A stretch of 64,000 nucleotides of DNA from Oscillospiraceae bacterium (GTDB lineage: Bacteria > Bacillota > Clostridia > Oscillospirales > CAG-272). This document shows positions 8,637 to 18,000 of the stretch, in pieces. Every line of letters begins with the position of its first letter. Position 1 is the first letter of the stretch. The stretch is taken from NCBI GenBank assembly GCA_015064885.1, contig SVRJ01000004.1:18623-82622 (forward strand). The letters run 5' to 3'. The position numbers were made by a program, and so were the translations under genes. The notes under the pieces were generated by a model that worked only from the letters and a program-made list of their open reading frames with translations, had not been told where the DNA came from and made no database searches.

Positions 8637-10220
8637 ATGCAAAAAGCTTTATACAGAAAATACCGATCAAAAAATTTTGACGAGGTATACGGTCAGGAGC
8701 ATATAACGAGCGTTCTGAAATATGAATGCGCATCGGGAAACATTTCCCATGCGTATCTTTTCTGCGGTTCGAGAGGAACCGGAAAGACCTCATGTGCAAA
8801 GATACTTGCCAAGGCTGCCAACTGCCTTGATCCGATCGACGGAAATCCATGCGGTGTCTGCGACGCCTGCCGCTCTATAGACGAGGGGTTTGCTACAGAC
8901 GTTCTCGAGATGGACGCTGCGTCGAACAACGGTGTAGACAATATACGCGACATACGTGACGAGGTGATCTTTGCTCCGAGTGTGCTTAAGTACCGAGTAT
9001 ATATAATCGACGAGGTACATATGCTTTCGGCAAGTGCTTTCAACGCACTTCTCAAAACTCTCGAAGAGCCTCCCGCACACTGTATATTCATTCTCGCAAC
9101 GACAGAGCTTCACAAGCTTCCGTCCACCATCATATCAAGATGTCAGCGATTTGATTTCCGACGTATTTCTATCGAAAACATATCTAAGAGGCTTCACTAT
9201 ATTGCAGAACACGAGGGATTCTCTATTGAGCCTTCGGCGGCATTCAGCATAGCGAGATACGCCGCGGGCGGAATGAGAGACGCAATTTCTCTGTTTGAGC
9301 TCTGTGCTTCGACGAGCAAGGACATAACTCTCGAGGTGGTTGAATCGGTCATAGGCTCAAGCGGTCGTGACACGGTCGAAAAGCTTATTCACTCTATCTG
9401 TGAAAAAAACTATGAGGAGATATTTTCTACAGTCCACAATACGGTAATGAGTTCAAAGGAGCTTAACGTTCTCTGGCAGGAGCTCATGGACTATTACAGG
9501 GATATGCTCATTTTCAAATACGCGAGCGATCCGGCGAAATATCTCGATCTTACAGACGTTCAGATGAAGTCGCTTAAAGAAAACGCGCAAAGCTTTACAA
9601 AGGCCGACCTTCTTTTCCAAAGCGGACTTGTAGGCGATGCGTACCTTGAGATGTTGAGATCTCCCGCGTCAAAAAGATCGATCGCGGAGCTCACGCTGAT
9701 ACGCATCTGCGATTCTGCTCTCAACACGTCATACGAGTCTCTTCTCAAAAGAATTGAACTGCTTGAAAACAAGTTGTCCGAGCTTTCCTTCTCGGGTATC
9801 GGCATTTCACCCGCCCCCGTCAAAGAAGTAAAAAAAGAAGAGAGCCCCAAAGAAGCGGTTCCCGAGCCAAAGCCTGAGCCAAATCCCGAAGCAAAGTCTC
9901 CCGTAAAGACGTCACCCGAGACCAAGGAAGAGATCAAGCGGGTAAGATTCAGACAGGCGGCCGAGCTTACAGAAAGAATAAAGACGGAAAACGATTTTAT
10001 GCTCGCATCATTTCTTGAAAACTGCAAAATATTCCGCGAGGGAGATACGGGCTTCGTCTTCACGGTGAACGATTCATTCACCGAGGGCAGAATAAATGCA
10101 AGCCGGGAGAAGATAGCGAGAAACCTTTCTCCTCTTATCGGCAAGGCGGTATCCGCAGATGACGTCAAGGTCGCTGTGGGAAGCACCTCTGACGGTGACG
10201 ATCCCTTTGAAGAGATATAA
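8637..10220 (+). CDS. dnaX: DNA polymerase III subunit gamma/tau
   Basis: MQKALYRKYRSKNFDEVYGQEHI, Walker A GSRGTGKT, CxxC zinc cluster, DEVHMLS; ATG 8637 after AAAGGTGG preferred over GTG 8628. Confidence 0.97.
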   Translation: MQKALYRKYRSKNFDEVYGQEHITSVLKYECASGNISHAYLFCGSRGTGKTSCAKILAKAANCLDPIDGNPCGVCDACRSIDEGFATDVLEMDAASNNGVDNIRDIRDEVIFAPSVLKYRVYIIDEVHMLSASAFNALLKTLEEPPAHCIFILATTELHKLPSTIISRCQRFDFRRISIENISKRLHYIAEHEGFSIEPSAAFSIARYAAGGMRDAISLFELCASTSKDITLEVVESVIGSSGRDTVEKLIHSICEKNYEEIFSTVHNTVMSSKELNVLWQELMDYYRDMLIFKYASDPAKYLDLTDVQMKSLKENAQSFTKADLLFQSGLVGDAYLEMLRSPASKRSIAELTLIRICDSALNTSYESLLKRIELLENKLSELSFSGIGISPAPVKEVKKEESPKEAVPEPKPEPNPEAKSPVKTSPETKEEIKRVRFRQAAELTERIKTENDFMLASFLENCKIFREGDTGFVFTVNDSFTEGRINASREKIARNLSPLIGKAVSADDVKVAVGSTSDGDDPFEEI

Positions 10221-10284
10221 TTACAGCAATGCTGTTACAGACAATAAACACAAATACAAATAAAGTCCGAAAGGAAAATTAAAA

Positions 10285-10641
10285 ATGAAAGCAAGAATAC
10301 CCAAAGGTATGGGCGGCGGCCCCCAGAATATGAACGCAATGATCAGACAGGCACAGAAGCTTCAGGAGGACATGGCTGCTCTTCAGGAGGATCTCAACTC
10401 CAGAGAATACGACGTTGCTGCGGGAGGCGGCATGGTCGAGGTCAAGATCACCGGAACAAAAGAGATACTTGAAATAAAGGTAAAGCCCGAAATAGTCGAT
10501 CCCGACGATATAGAAACGCTTGAGGACATTCTCGTTGCAGCGGTAAACGAGGCTATAAAGCGCGTTGACGAGACTAATACGGCCGAGATGGATAAGCTCA
10601 CAGCGGCAAGCGGTATGCCTAATATTCCCGGAATGTTCTGA
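10285..10641 (+). CDS. YbaB/EbfC family nucleoid-associated protein
   Basis: GGPQNMNAMIRQAQKLQEDM..; between dnaX and recR. Confidence 0.95.
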   Translation: MKARIPKGMGGGPQNMNAMIRQAQKLQEDMAALQEDLNSREYDVAAGGGMVEVKITGTKEILEIKVKPEIVDPDDIETLEDILVAAVNEAIKRVDETNTAEMDKLTAASGMPNIPGMF

Positions 10642-10642
10642 T

Positions 10643-11242
10643 ATGTACGGAACGATAGAATCTCTTGACAGACTTATAGAAAAATTCGCTTCTCTTCCCG
10701 GTGTAGGCAAAAAAACAGCCGAAAGGCTTGCGTACGGTCTTATTATGTCATCCGAGGAAAACGTAAGATCATTCTCTGACGCCATGCTCAAGGCTAAGGA
10801 AAATATACACCTCTGCCCCGTATGTCAATCGCTCACAGACAAGGAGCTGTGCTCGGTATGTGCAAACGAGGCGCGCGATCATTCGGTAATATGCGTGGTG
10901 GAAGATCCGAAGGTAGTCCTCTCTCTCGAAAAAGTAAGACAGTTTTCGGGAGTCTATCACGTTCTTCACGGATCTATTTCACCTACGCACGGAATAACTC
11001 CGGACAAGCTCAAAATATCAGAGCTGACCGAAAGAGTCGCCAAAGGAGGAATACGCGAGGTAATACTTGCAACAAACGCCACCTTCTCGGGCGATACCAC
11101 TGCTCTTTACATATCACAGCTTCTTAAGGAATACGACGTCAAGATAACGAGACTTGCTTACGGTATTCCCGTAGGAGCAGATCTTGAATACGCCGATTCG
11201 ATAACACTTCTCAAGGCTCTTGAGGGGCGCCGCGAATTTTGA
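10643..11242 (+). CDS. recR: Recombination mediator protein RecR
   Basis: SLPGVGKKTAERLAYGL, zinc finger CPVCQSLTDKELCSVC, toprim VVEDPK; start corrected to ATG 10643. Confidence 0.96.
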   Translation: MYGTIESLDRLIEKFASLPGVGKKTAERLAYGLIMSSEENVRSFSDAMLKAKENIHLCPVCQSLTDKELCSVCANEARDHSVICVVEDPKVVLSLEKVRQFSGVYHVLHGSISPTHGITPDKLKISELTERVAKGGIREVILATNATFSGDTTALYISQLLKEYDVKITRLAYGIPVGADLEYADSITLLKALEGRREF

Positions 11243-11330
11243 CCTTACGGGACGCTCTATGAACGTCCCGTTTTTTGTAACTGTTTTTTATTATTGATTT
11301 TTTATTACTGAAATTTGAAAGGAATCTGCT

Positions 11331-12395
11331 ATGAGTACTGAAAACAAACTCAATCTCGGTATCGCTTATCATGGCAACCGCATGCCTCATCACGCAAGAG
11401 AAGACCTTATCTCTATTGCAAGAAACGGCTTTGACACGGTGGTACATATGCTTTCGCACACAGACTGGGACAGGCACAAGCTCGTTATGAAGGATATCGT
11501 ATCAATGTCCGAGCAGTTCGGACTTGACGTATGGGTGGATAACTGGGGACTCGGAGGCCCTCCGGGTGACAAATCGCATTTCCTCGCTTATTATCCGGAG
11601 GCGCACGCACGGTTTTCCGACGGAACGCTCGCTCCCGTACACGCATGTCTCAACAGTCCCGAATTCAGAAAATTCACCTATGATTGGATAGACGCCGTAA
11701 GATTCATCGGCGGAAAGACAATATTCTGGGATGAGCCTCATCTTCCGACGAAGAAGGTTGACGGCAAGGTCTACTACGCTTGCACATGCGACAGATGTAA
11801 GAAGCTCTTTGAGGAAAGATACAACAGACCTATGCCCGAAATTGCTGACGAGGACGTTATAAAATTCGGTGTTGACTCTGTAGTGGATTACTTTAAGGAC
11901 GTTACCGCTTACAGTGCTTCCTTCGGAATAAAGAATATCGTTTGCGTTATGCTGGGAACCTACGGCATGAGCCTTTCCGCGGCAGACGCAATATGCACTA
12001 TCCCCACTATGCAGTCTATCGGCTCCGACCCGTACTGGCTCAAGTGGAAAAAGGGCAATCCCGATTTTGACGTTTACGATTTCGTATATAACGGAACAAA
12101 GGAAAACCTCGACCTTTGCGAACGCTTCGGCAAGGAGCACAACATCTGGATACAGACCTACAGTACACCGAAGGGCGAGGAGGATGATATAATCCTCGCG
12201 GCAGAGGCTGCATACGACGCAGGCGCGAGAACGATCCTCGCATGGGGATATTACGGAAGCGAATCAAACGACTACGGGGCAAAAAACCCGGAGGTAACGT
12301 GGGCAAGGACCTGCGACGCGTTCGCGCGTCTGCGCAACAGACACAGGGACGAGCTTCTTGCGGCGGCAAGAAAGAAAAAAGGAATAATTGTTTGA
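11331..12395 (+). CDS. Predicted TIM-barrel/glycosidase-like protein of unknown function
   Basis: FWDEPHLP acidic motif, alternating alpha/beta character and CTCDRC knuckle; no family recognised with confidence. Confidence 0.5.
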   Translation: MSTENKLNLGIAYHGNRMPHHAREDLISIARNGFDTVVHMLSHTDWDRHKLVMKDIVSMSEQFGLDVWVDNWGLGGPPGDKSHFLAYYPEAHARFSDGTLAPVHACLNSPEFRKFTYDWIDAVRFIGGKTIFWDEPHLPTKKVDGKVYYACTCDRCKKLFEERYNRPMPEIADEDVIKFGVDSVVDYFKDVTAYSASFGIKNIVCVMLGTYGMSLSAADAICTIPTMQSIGSDPYWLKWKKGNPDFDVYDFVYNGTKENLDLCERFGKEHNIWIQTYSTPKGEEDDIILAAEAAYDAGARTILAWGYYGSESNDYGAKNPEVTWARTCDAFARLRNRHRDELLAAARKKKGIIV

Positions 12396-12414
12396 TACAC
12401 GGGAGGAAAATGCT

Positions 12415-13158
12415 ATGACAAAGATACTTATGATAGGAAACAGCTTCGGTCAGGACTCTCTCCGCTATCTTTACGGAATATACCGTGCGGCAGGAAAAGA
12501 TGCAAAGATAGTAAACCTGTATATCGGCGGCTGTTCGCTTTACAGACACTACAGAAATATGCTCAGCGAGGAGAAAGCATACTCGTATGAGATAAACGGT
12601 CACGTAACAGGGCTTTTCGTCTCTCTGAAAGAAACTCTTCTTTCCGACGAATGGGATTACGTGGTCATGCAACAGTGCAGTCCGGACAGCGGAGACTGGG
12701 ATTCTTATCTTCCCTATCTTCCCGAGCTTTACGCATACGTCAAAAAGCTCTGTCCGCCCGCAAAGGTATGTATAAACAAGACGTGGACCTTTGCACACGG
12801 ATGTCCGAGATTCGGAAAGACGGCATTCACGTGTCCGGAAGAAATGTTCCCCGCTCTCAGCGAAGCGTATAACAAGGCGGTAAAGCTTATCGGTGCGGAT
12901 CTGCTTATCCCGAGCGGAGATGCTATGATGAAGCTTTATCAGATATACGGAGAAGACATATACCGCGACGGCTTCCATGCAAACAAGCTCTACACAAGAT
13001 ATATGCTCGGCTGCGTATGGTATATGGCTATAACCAAAAAGAGTATAGAGGGCAATACCTTCCGCGATTTTGACGGTGAGATAGACGAGGAGCATATAGC
13101 AAACGCTCAGAGATGTGCTATCGAAGCGGTAAAGGAAGCCGGCCTTCTGAGGGATTAA
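12415..13158 (+). CDS. DUF4886-like SGNH/GDSL hydrolase-like protein
   Basis: Starts ILMIGNSFGQDSLRYLY; DGFHANKLYTRYM near C-terminus; SD GGGAGG. Confidence 0.7.
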   Translation: MTKILMIGNSFGQDSLRYLYGIYRAAGKDAKIVNLYIGGCSLYRHYRNMLSEEKAYSYEINGHVTGLFVSLKETLLSDEWDYVVMQQCSPDSGDWDSYLPYLPELYAYVKKLCPPAKVCINKTWTFAHGCPRFGKTAFTCPEEMFPALSEAYNKAVKLIGADLLIPSGDAMMKLYQIYGEDIYRDGFHANKLYTRYMLGCVWYMAITKKSIEGNTFRDFDGEIDEEHIANAQRCAIEAVKEAGLLRD

Positions 13159-13162
13159 GCAT

Positions 13163-13816
13163 ATGCAGGATTACAAATATATTCTGTTTGATCTTGACGG
13201 AACGGTAATAGACTCAAGTCCCGGTATCACCAACTCATGCATGTATGCCCTGAGAAAAATGGGAATTGAGCCTCCGAAGCGAGAGGAGTTGTATTGCTTT
13301 ATAGGACCTCCGCTGACAGAAAGCTTTTCAAAATACTACGGTATGAGTGACGACGAGGCAACTCAGGCGGTAGCCTTCTACAGAGAATACTACAAGGATA
13401 CCGGAATTTTTGAGATAACACCCTATCCGGGTATTGAGGAGCTGTTTGCCTCTCTCACAAAAAGCGAAAAAAAGGTCGTACTCGCAACGTCAAAGCCCGA
13501 GCTTTTTGCAAAGAGGATAATCGAGCATCTCGGCTTTGACAAGTATTTCTCCTTTATTGCGGGAAGCCTGTTTGACAAATCGCGTGAGAAAAAGGCGGAC
13601 GTCATCCGTTACGCTCTTGACTCGCTTGGCGTTACCGATATTTCCGAATGCTTAATGGTCGGAGACAGAGAGCACGATATAAAAGGAGCCGCAGCGCTCG
13701 GGATGGACGCATGCGGAGTTCTTCACGGCTTCGGCTCGATAGAAGAATTTAAGGAATGTAACGCAAAATATATCGTAAAAGACTCTTTTGAGCTTCTCGA
13801 TATGCTTACAAAATAA
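13163..13816 (+). CDS. HAD-family hydrolase (phosphoglycolate phosphatase-like)
   Basis: FDLDGTVIDS; VLATSKPE; VGDREHDIKGA. Confidence 0.9.
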   Translation: MQDYKYILFDLDGTVIDSSPGITNSCMYALRKMGIEPPKREELYCFIGPPLTESFSKYYGMSDDEATQAVAFYREYYKDTGIFEITPYPGIEELFASLTKSEKKVVLATSKPELFAKRIIEHLGFDKYFSFIAGSLFDKSREKKADVIRYALDSLGVTDISECLMVGDREHDIKGAAALGMDACGVLHGFGSIEEFKECNAKYIVKDSFELLDMLTK

Positions 13817-13820
13817 AATA

Positions 13821-13856
13821 TAGGGCTGTCTCACTTTCCGCTATGGCAGCCCTTAG
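13821..13856 (+). terminator. Rho-independent terminator-like hairpin
   Basis: TAGGGCTG...CAGCCCTTAGTCTGTTTTC. Confidence 0.5.
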
Positions 13857-14043
13857 TCTGTTTTCACGGTTAAAAGCCGTCGTTTTGGACAAACCGGAAA
13901 TTCTTTTTCTTTAACCATCGGTTTTCAATACATTCCGCAACTCTCGGTTGTCAAAAAATCACCTTTTGGGTGCTTGCAATTTGTCTTTGATTGTGTTATA
14001 CTTATTATAGTGATACAAAACGGCACTAAAAGGAGGTTTTTGT

Positions 14044-15621
14044 ATGTCAATAGATACTGCGATAAGGAAAATAAGAACAGCTGCAAAAATGTCTCAGGAG
14101 CAGTTTGCGTCCGTATTCGGCGTTTCGCGTCAGTCGGTCCAAAAGTGGGAGAGCGGAGAATCTGTTCCGGAGATCGGAAAGATAATAAAAATAGCAAAAT
14201 ATTTTGACGTTTCCGCCGACACCCTTCTCTTTGACAGTGACACGAGAATAACCGAGGAGCTTTCATCTTCAAAGGATATAAAGCCGAAATATGCCAACAT
14301 AAGCGATTGGGAGATGTATTCCGCGAATCTGATGACAGAATACGCTCAGTCTATCGAAGAGGGCCTCGACGTTGAAAGATACAAGGATATTTTCGAGGCG
14401 GTATCCCGTCTTCCCAAGGGGGAAATAAAAAAGAGATTCGGTAACATAATATTCGATATAGTTCTGAATGCCGACACGGCAGAGGGATACAAATACACAG
14501 AGCCGTCCGAGCTTGAAAGAATAAAATGCCTCAGAAAAGGAAACGTGAAAAAACGGGAAAAGCCCGAAAAAAGCATTCTCGAGGATAAGATATACGGTGC
14601 GTGGCTCGGAAGGATATGCGGATGTCTTCTCGGAAAGACGGTGGAGGGTATACGTACCAACGAGCTTGTTCCCTTCCTCAAGGAGACGGGTAATTATCCT
14701 ATGCACAGATACATTATGCGTTCGGAGGTAACCGACGAGATGTGCGAGAGATACAAATACAGATTTGCAAAGAGGTGCTATGCCGACACCTGCAACGGAA
14801 TGCCGGTTGACGACGACACGAATTACACGGTAATGGCACAGCTGATAGTAGAAAAATGCGGAAGAAATTTCACACCGTACGACGTCTCTCGCGCATGGCT
14901 GAAGTATCAGGGTAAGGACGCCTACTGCACTGCTGAAAGAGTCGCATATAAGAACTTTGTAAACGGATACGAGCCTCCCGAGTCCGCAAAATACATGAAT
15001 CCTTACCGCGAGTGGATCGGTGCACAGATACGCGGAGACTATTTCGGATATATAAATCCGGGAGACCCAGAAGCAGCGGCCGATATGGCGTTCAGAGACG
15101 CTTGTATCTCACACGTAAAAAACGGAATATACGGTGAAATGTTTGTCTCCGCAATGATAGCGGGTGCCGCCGTAACGAGCGATATTGAGGAGATAATAGA
15201 GATAGGTCTCGGTGAAATACCGCATACGTCAAGGCTCTACGAAAGCGTTACGTCGGTACTTAACGAATACAGAAGAGGTGTTACCGCGGAGGAGTGTTTT
15301 GGAAACATCCATGAAAAATGGAACGAGTACACAACTCACGGCTGGTGCCATACGATATCAAACGCCATGATAGTTACTGCAGCCCTGCTTTACGGAGGCG
15401 GAGACTACGGAAGATCTGTATGTATGGCAGTAGAAACAGGTTTTGACACAGACTGCAACGGTGCGACTGTCGGTTCTGTTCTCGGAATGGCCCTCGGAAG
15501 CGCATGCATCTCGGACGAGTGGTCAAGGCCTATAAACGATACCCTTTACACCTCAATTTTCGGGGTAGACAAGCTGAGCATAAAGGAATGCGCGAGAAAA
15601 ACTCTCGCACACGTTGAATAA
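14044..15621 (+). CDS. XRE-family HTH fused to ADP-ribosylglycohydrolase
   Basis: HTH (MSQEQFASVFGVSRQSVQKWESG) plus glycohydrolase motifs GAWLGRICGCLLGK, VDDDTNYTVM, ETGFDTDCNGATVGSVLGMALG. Confidence 0.88.
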   Translation: MSIDTAIRKIRTAAKMSQEQFASVFGVSRQSVQKWESGESVPEIGKIIKIAKYFDVSADTLLFDSDTRITEELSSSKDIKPKYANISDWEMYSANLMTEYAQSIEEGLDVERYKDIFEAVSRLPKGEIKKRFGNIIFDIVLNADTAEGYKYTEPSELERIKCLRKGNVKKREKPEKSILEDKIYGAWLGRICGCLLGKTVEGIRTNELVPFLKETGNYPMHRYIMRSEVTDEMCERYKYRFAKRCYADTCNGMPVDDDTNYTVMAQLIVEKCGRNFTPYDVSRAWLKYQGKDAYCTAERVAYKNFVNGYEPPESAKYMNPYREWIGAQIRGDYFGYINPGDPEAAADMAFRDACISHVKNGIYGEMFVSAMIAGAAVTSDIEEIIEIGLGEIPHTSRLYESVTSVLNEYRRGVTAEECFGNIHEKWNEYTTHGWCHTISNAMIVTAALLYGGGDYGRSVCMAVETGFDTDCNGATVGSVLGMALGSACISDEWSRPINDTLYTSIFGVDKLSIKECARKTLAHVE

Positions 15622-15678
15622 AGAAACGGCGGATCCGTTCCCTCTGCATTCTTAGCGAAGAAATGGGCTTCACAAAAA

Positions 15679-15710
15679 CTTCGGCAGAGAACTTGTTTTC
15701 TCTGCCGATT
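15679..15710 (+). terminator. Terminator-like hairpin
   Basis: TCGGCAGAGAA-CTTG-TTTTCTCTGCCGA then TTTG. Confidence 0.5.
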
Positions 15711-15772
15711 TGTGATATAATGGTGGTAGCGTAAAAGCCCCCTCACGGAGGGAGGCTTAGGTCGTGCAGCCT

Positions 15773-15850
15773 TAGGGGTATGGGCTTTGCCCGAAGCTAT
15801 CGTTGCTTGCAACGCCGTAATACAAAGGCGAAACTGGCGATAAAACAGAA
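15773..15850 (-). repeat. Dispersed intergenic repeat, copy 2
   Basis: Minus strand TTCTGTTTTATCGCCAGTTTCGCCTTTGTATTAC...GGGCAAAGCCCATACCCCTA, matching 71-133. Confidence 0.65.
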
Positions 15851-15972
15851 CGATAAATAAGAATTTGACGGTCAAATCCACTCTACCAACGGTTTACTTC
15901 TCCTCACTAAACCAACGGTGGGTGTACTTTATGTGATATAGCAGTTATACTGTATGCGAAAGGAGGTCGCCT

Positions 15973-16581
15973 ATGGATCAATTGAAAATAGGAAAATTTA
16001 TTGCCGATTGCAGAAAACGGAAAAACTTAACGCAAATGCAGTTGGCAGAAAAACTCGGTATCACCGACAAAGCAATATCTAAATGGGAGCGAGGCATCGC
16101 AATGCCGGATTCCTCGATCATGCTTGAACTCTGTGATATTCTCAGCATCAGTGTAAATGAATTATTAAGTGGGGAGAAAATCAGTATGGAAAACAACAAT
16201 CAAAAAAACGAACAGCTTTTGCTTGATATGGCGAAAGAATTAGAGAGAAAAAATAAAACAATTTGGTCTTCTATGTGGGCATTTATGATCGTAAGTATGA
16301 CGGCCCTGTTTGCCGGTATCTTAATTGCTGCATTTTTGATACCCGAAGGGATATGGCAACTCGTTACAATTCTTGGGAGTTGCATTGTATTTTTGATACC
16401 GTGCTTCTATGCATTAAAGCTTGAGGTAAGTGTAGGTGCTTACAAGTGCAAAAATTGCGGTTGCGAAATAGTGCCTACTTATAAAGAAGCAATGAATGCA
16501 ATGCACATGGGATTTACCCGTTATTTAAAGTGTCCGAATTGCAACAAACGTACTTGGTGCAAAAAAGTAATAAAGAAATAA
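15973..16581 (+). CDS. XRE-family regulator with TM helices and C-terminal zinc ribbon
   Basis: HTH KNLTQMQLAEKLGITDKAISKWERG; two hydrophobic segments; CKNCGCEI..CPNCNKRTWC. Confidence 0.88.
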   Translation: MDQLKIGKFIADCRKRKNLTQMQLAEKLGITDKAISKWERGIAMPDSSIMLELCDILSISVNELLSGEKISMENNNQKNEQLLLDMAKELERKNKTIWSSMWAFMIVSMTALFAGILIAAFLIPEGIWQLVTILGSCIVFLIPCFYALKLEVSVGAYKCKNCGCEIVPTYKEAMNAMHMGFTRYLKCPNCNKRTWCKKVIKK

Positions 16582-16632
16582 GATTTCAAATTGAGAGAGC
16601 GTCAAATTCCAATTTATCGAACAAAATAACCG

Positions 16633-16660
16633 AACCCCGACAGATGTCGGGGTTATTTAT
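16633..16660 (+). terminator. Rho-independent terminator
   Basis: AACCCCGACAGATGTCGGGGTTATTTATTTG. Confidence 0.65.
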
Positions 16661-16745
16661 TTGTTTACAGCGGAGCAATTATTAAACAACCGTACATAAT
16701 TCTCTGTTAATTTTGCACGCCCTTCGATCCGCCTTTATTTTTTTG

Positions 16746-17783
16746 TTACGTTTCTTCCGAGTCGGTTTCCTCGGTATCCTCGGGGGAGTTTGTTTCCTCG
16801 GGGGCTGTCGTCTTCTTTGACTGCTCCTTTATATAGTCGTCATAGTATTCTTCCGCTCCCTCGTGAAGAGGAACACACATATTCTTCCACATTGTCTCGG
16901 GAAGAAGCTCCTCTGCCTTGTCGTGCATAAGGAGGAAGGTATCCTCGGCAAGCCGCTTTGTCATATTGTATACGACGTCCTCGTCTACCGAATTTGAAAC
17001 GAGAAGGGTCGCATACAGACCTACCGTAATGAGATCACCTTTCAGAACCGAATAATTATTTTTCTTTACAGTACAAGGAATAAAATACGGATTATCCTCG
17101 CATGCATCCGCTAAAACGTCGTCGGGAAGAGAGAGAAGATTGAATTTTGCAGACGCTGCAAGATCCTTAATCGTAGAGGAAGGAACTCCTGATATAAGTA
17201 TAAGTGCATCGATCTCTCCGTTCTTATACGCCTCGACAGAGCCCGCAACGGTCAAGTTGACCTTTTCATATTCGGTAACACCACATGCTGCCATCAGACT
17301 CTCTGATACCGCCTCGTTAGCACTTCCCTTCTCACCGACAGCGATCCTGCATCCCGAAAGCATTCCCACAGAGGTAATGCGCTCGCCCGCAACGATGTAT
17401 ACGGCTTCAAGGTAAAGATGCGCTATAGCGGAAAATCCTTTTTTCATACTGCCCTTATAGCATCCCGTACCGTTCAGTGCAAAATAGGCTATATCGTTAC
17501 GTACGATAGCAAGGGCTGCTTCTCCGGATGAGAGAGCATCTATATTCTGTTTATATCCGGAGCTTGATCTTACCTGTATATCAGCTCTGAATTTCGTCTT
17601 GTCCTTATCGCCTTTCGTATCCTCATTTTCTTTGAAGAGCTCGGATATCGAATTTCCGAGGTTATAGTAGGTACCTCTTTCTCCTCCGGTATACATCACG
17701 TACGTCGGAAGATCGGCACAGGAGGAAAGTATCGTAAGGATAAGAACGGAAAGTATTATAAACACGGCGGTTTTTTTCATCAT
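16746..17783 (-). CDS. TAXI-family (TRAP-associated) solute-binding lipoprotein
   Basis: Lipoprotein signal LTILSSCAD; YTGGERGTYYNLGNSISELF; start set at MMKK after GGAGGC. Confidence 0.82.
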   Translation of the reverse strand: MMKKTAVFIILSVLILTILSSCADLPTYVMYTGGERGTYYNLGNSISELFKENEDTKGDKDKTKFRADIQVRSSSGYKQNIDALSSGEAALAIVRNDIAYFALNGTGCYKGSMKKGFSAIAHLYLEAVYIVAGERITSVGMLSGCRIAVGEKGSANEAVSESLMAACGVTEYEKVNLTVAGSVEAYKNGEIDALILISGVPSSTIKDLAASAKFNLLSLPDDVLADACEDNPYFIPCTVKKNNYSVLKGDLITVGLYATLLVSNSVDEDVVYNMTKRLAEDTFLLMHDKAEELLPETMWKNMCVPLHEGAEEYYDDYIKEQSKKTTAPEETNSPEDTEETDSEET

Positions 17784-17933
17784 AAGATCAAGCCTCCGAC
17801 CTGAAAATTCATAGTTATATTTTATTATACAACTTTTTTGCCGCGTATGCAAGTCTTTTTTTGCGATTTAATATTTTTTTTACACTTCGTTTAGCACAAG
17901 AACGATTCATTTGAAGTAAAATCGGATAACTTA

Positions 17934-17962
17934 TTGACAAAAAGGGGGTTATGTGATATAAT
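17934..17962 (+). promoter_or_regulatory. Sigma70-type promoter
   Basis: TTGACA-17 nt-TATAAT (extended TGTGA). Confidence 0.75.
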
Positions 17963-18000
17963 AATACTCAACAAACTACTTCTCAAAGGAGAAACTGAAA

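Noticed and set aside
15546-15881. 111-aa minus ORF
   Set aside because: Covers the end of the ADP-ribosylglycohydrolase gene and the intergenic repeat; no SD or motif
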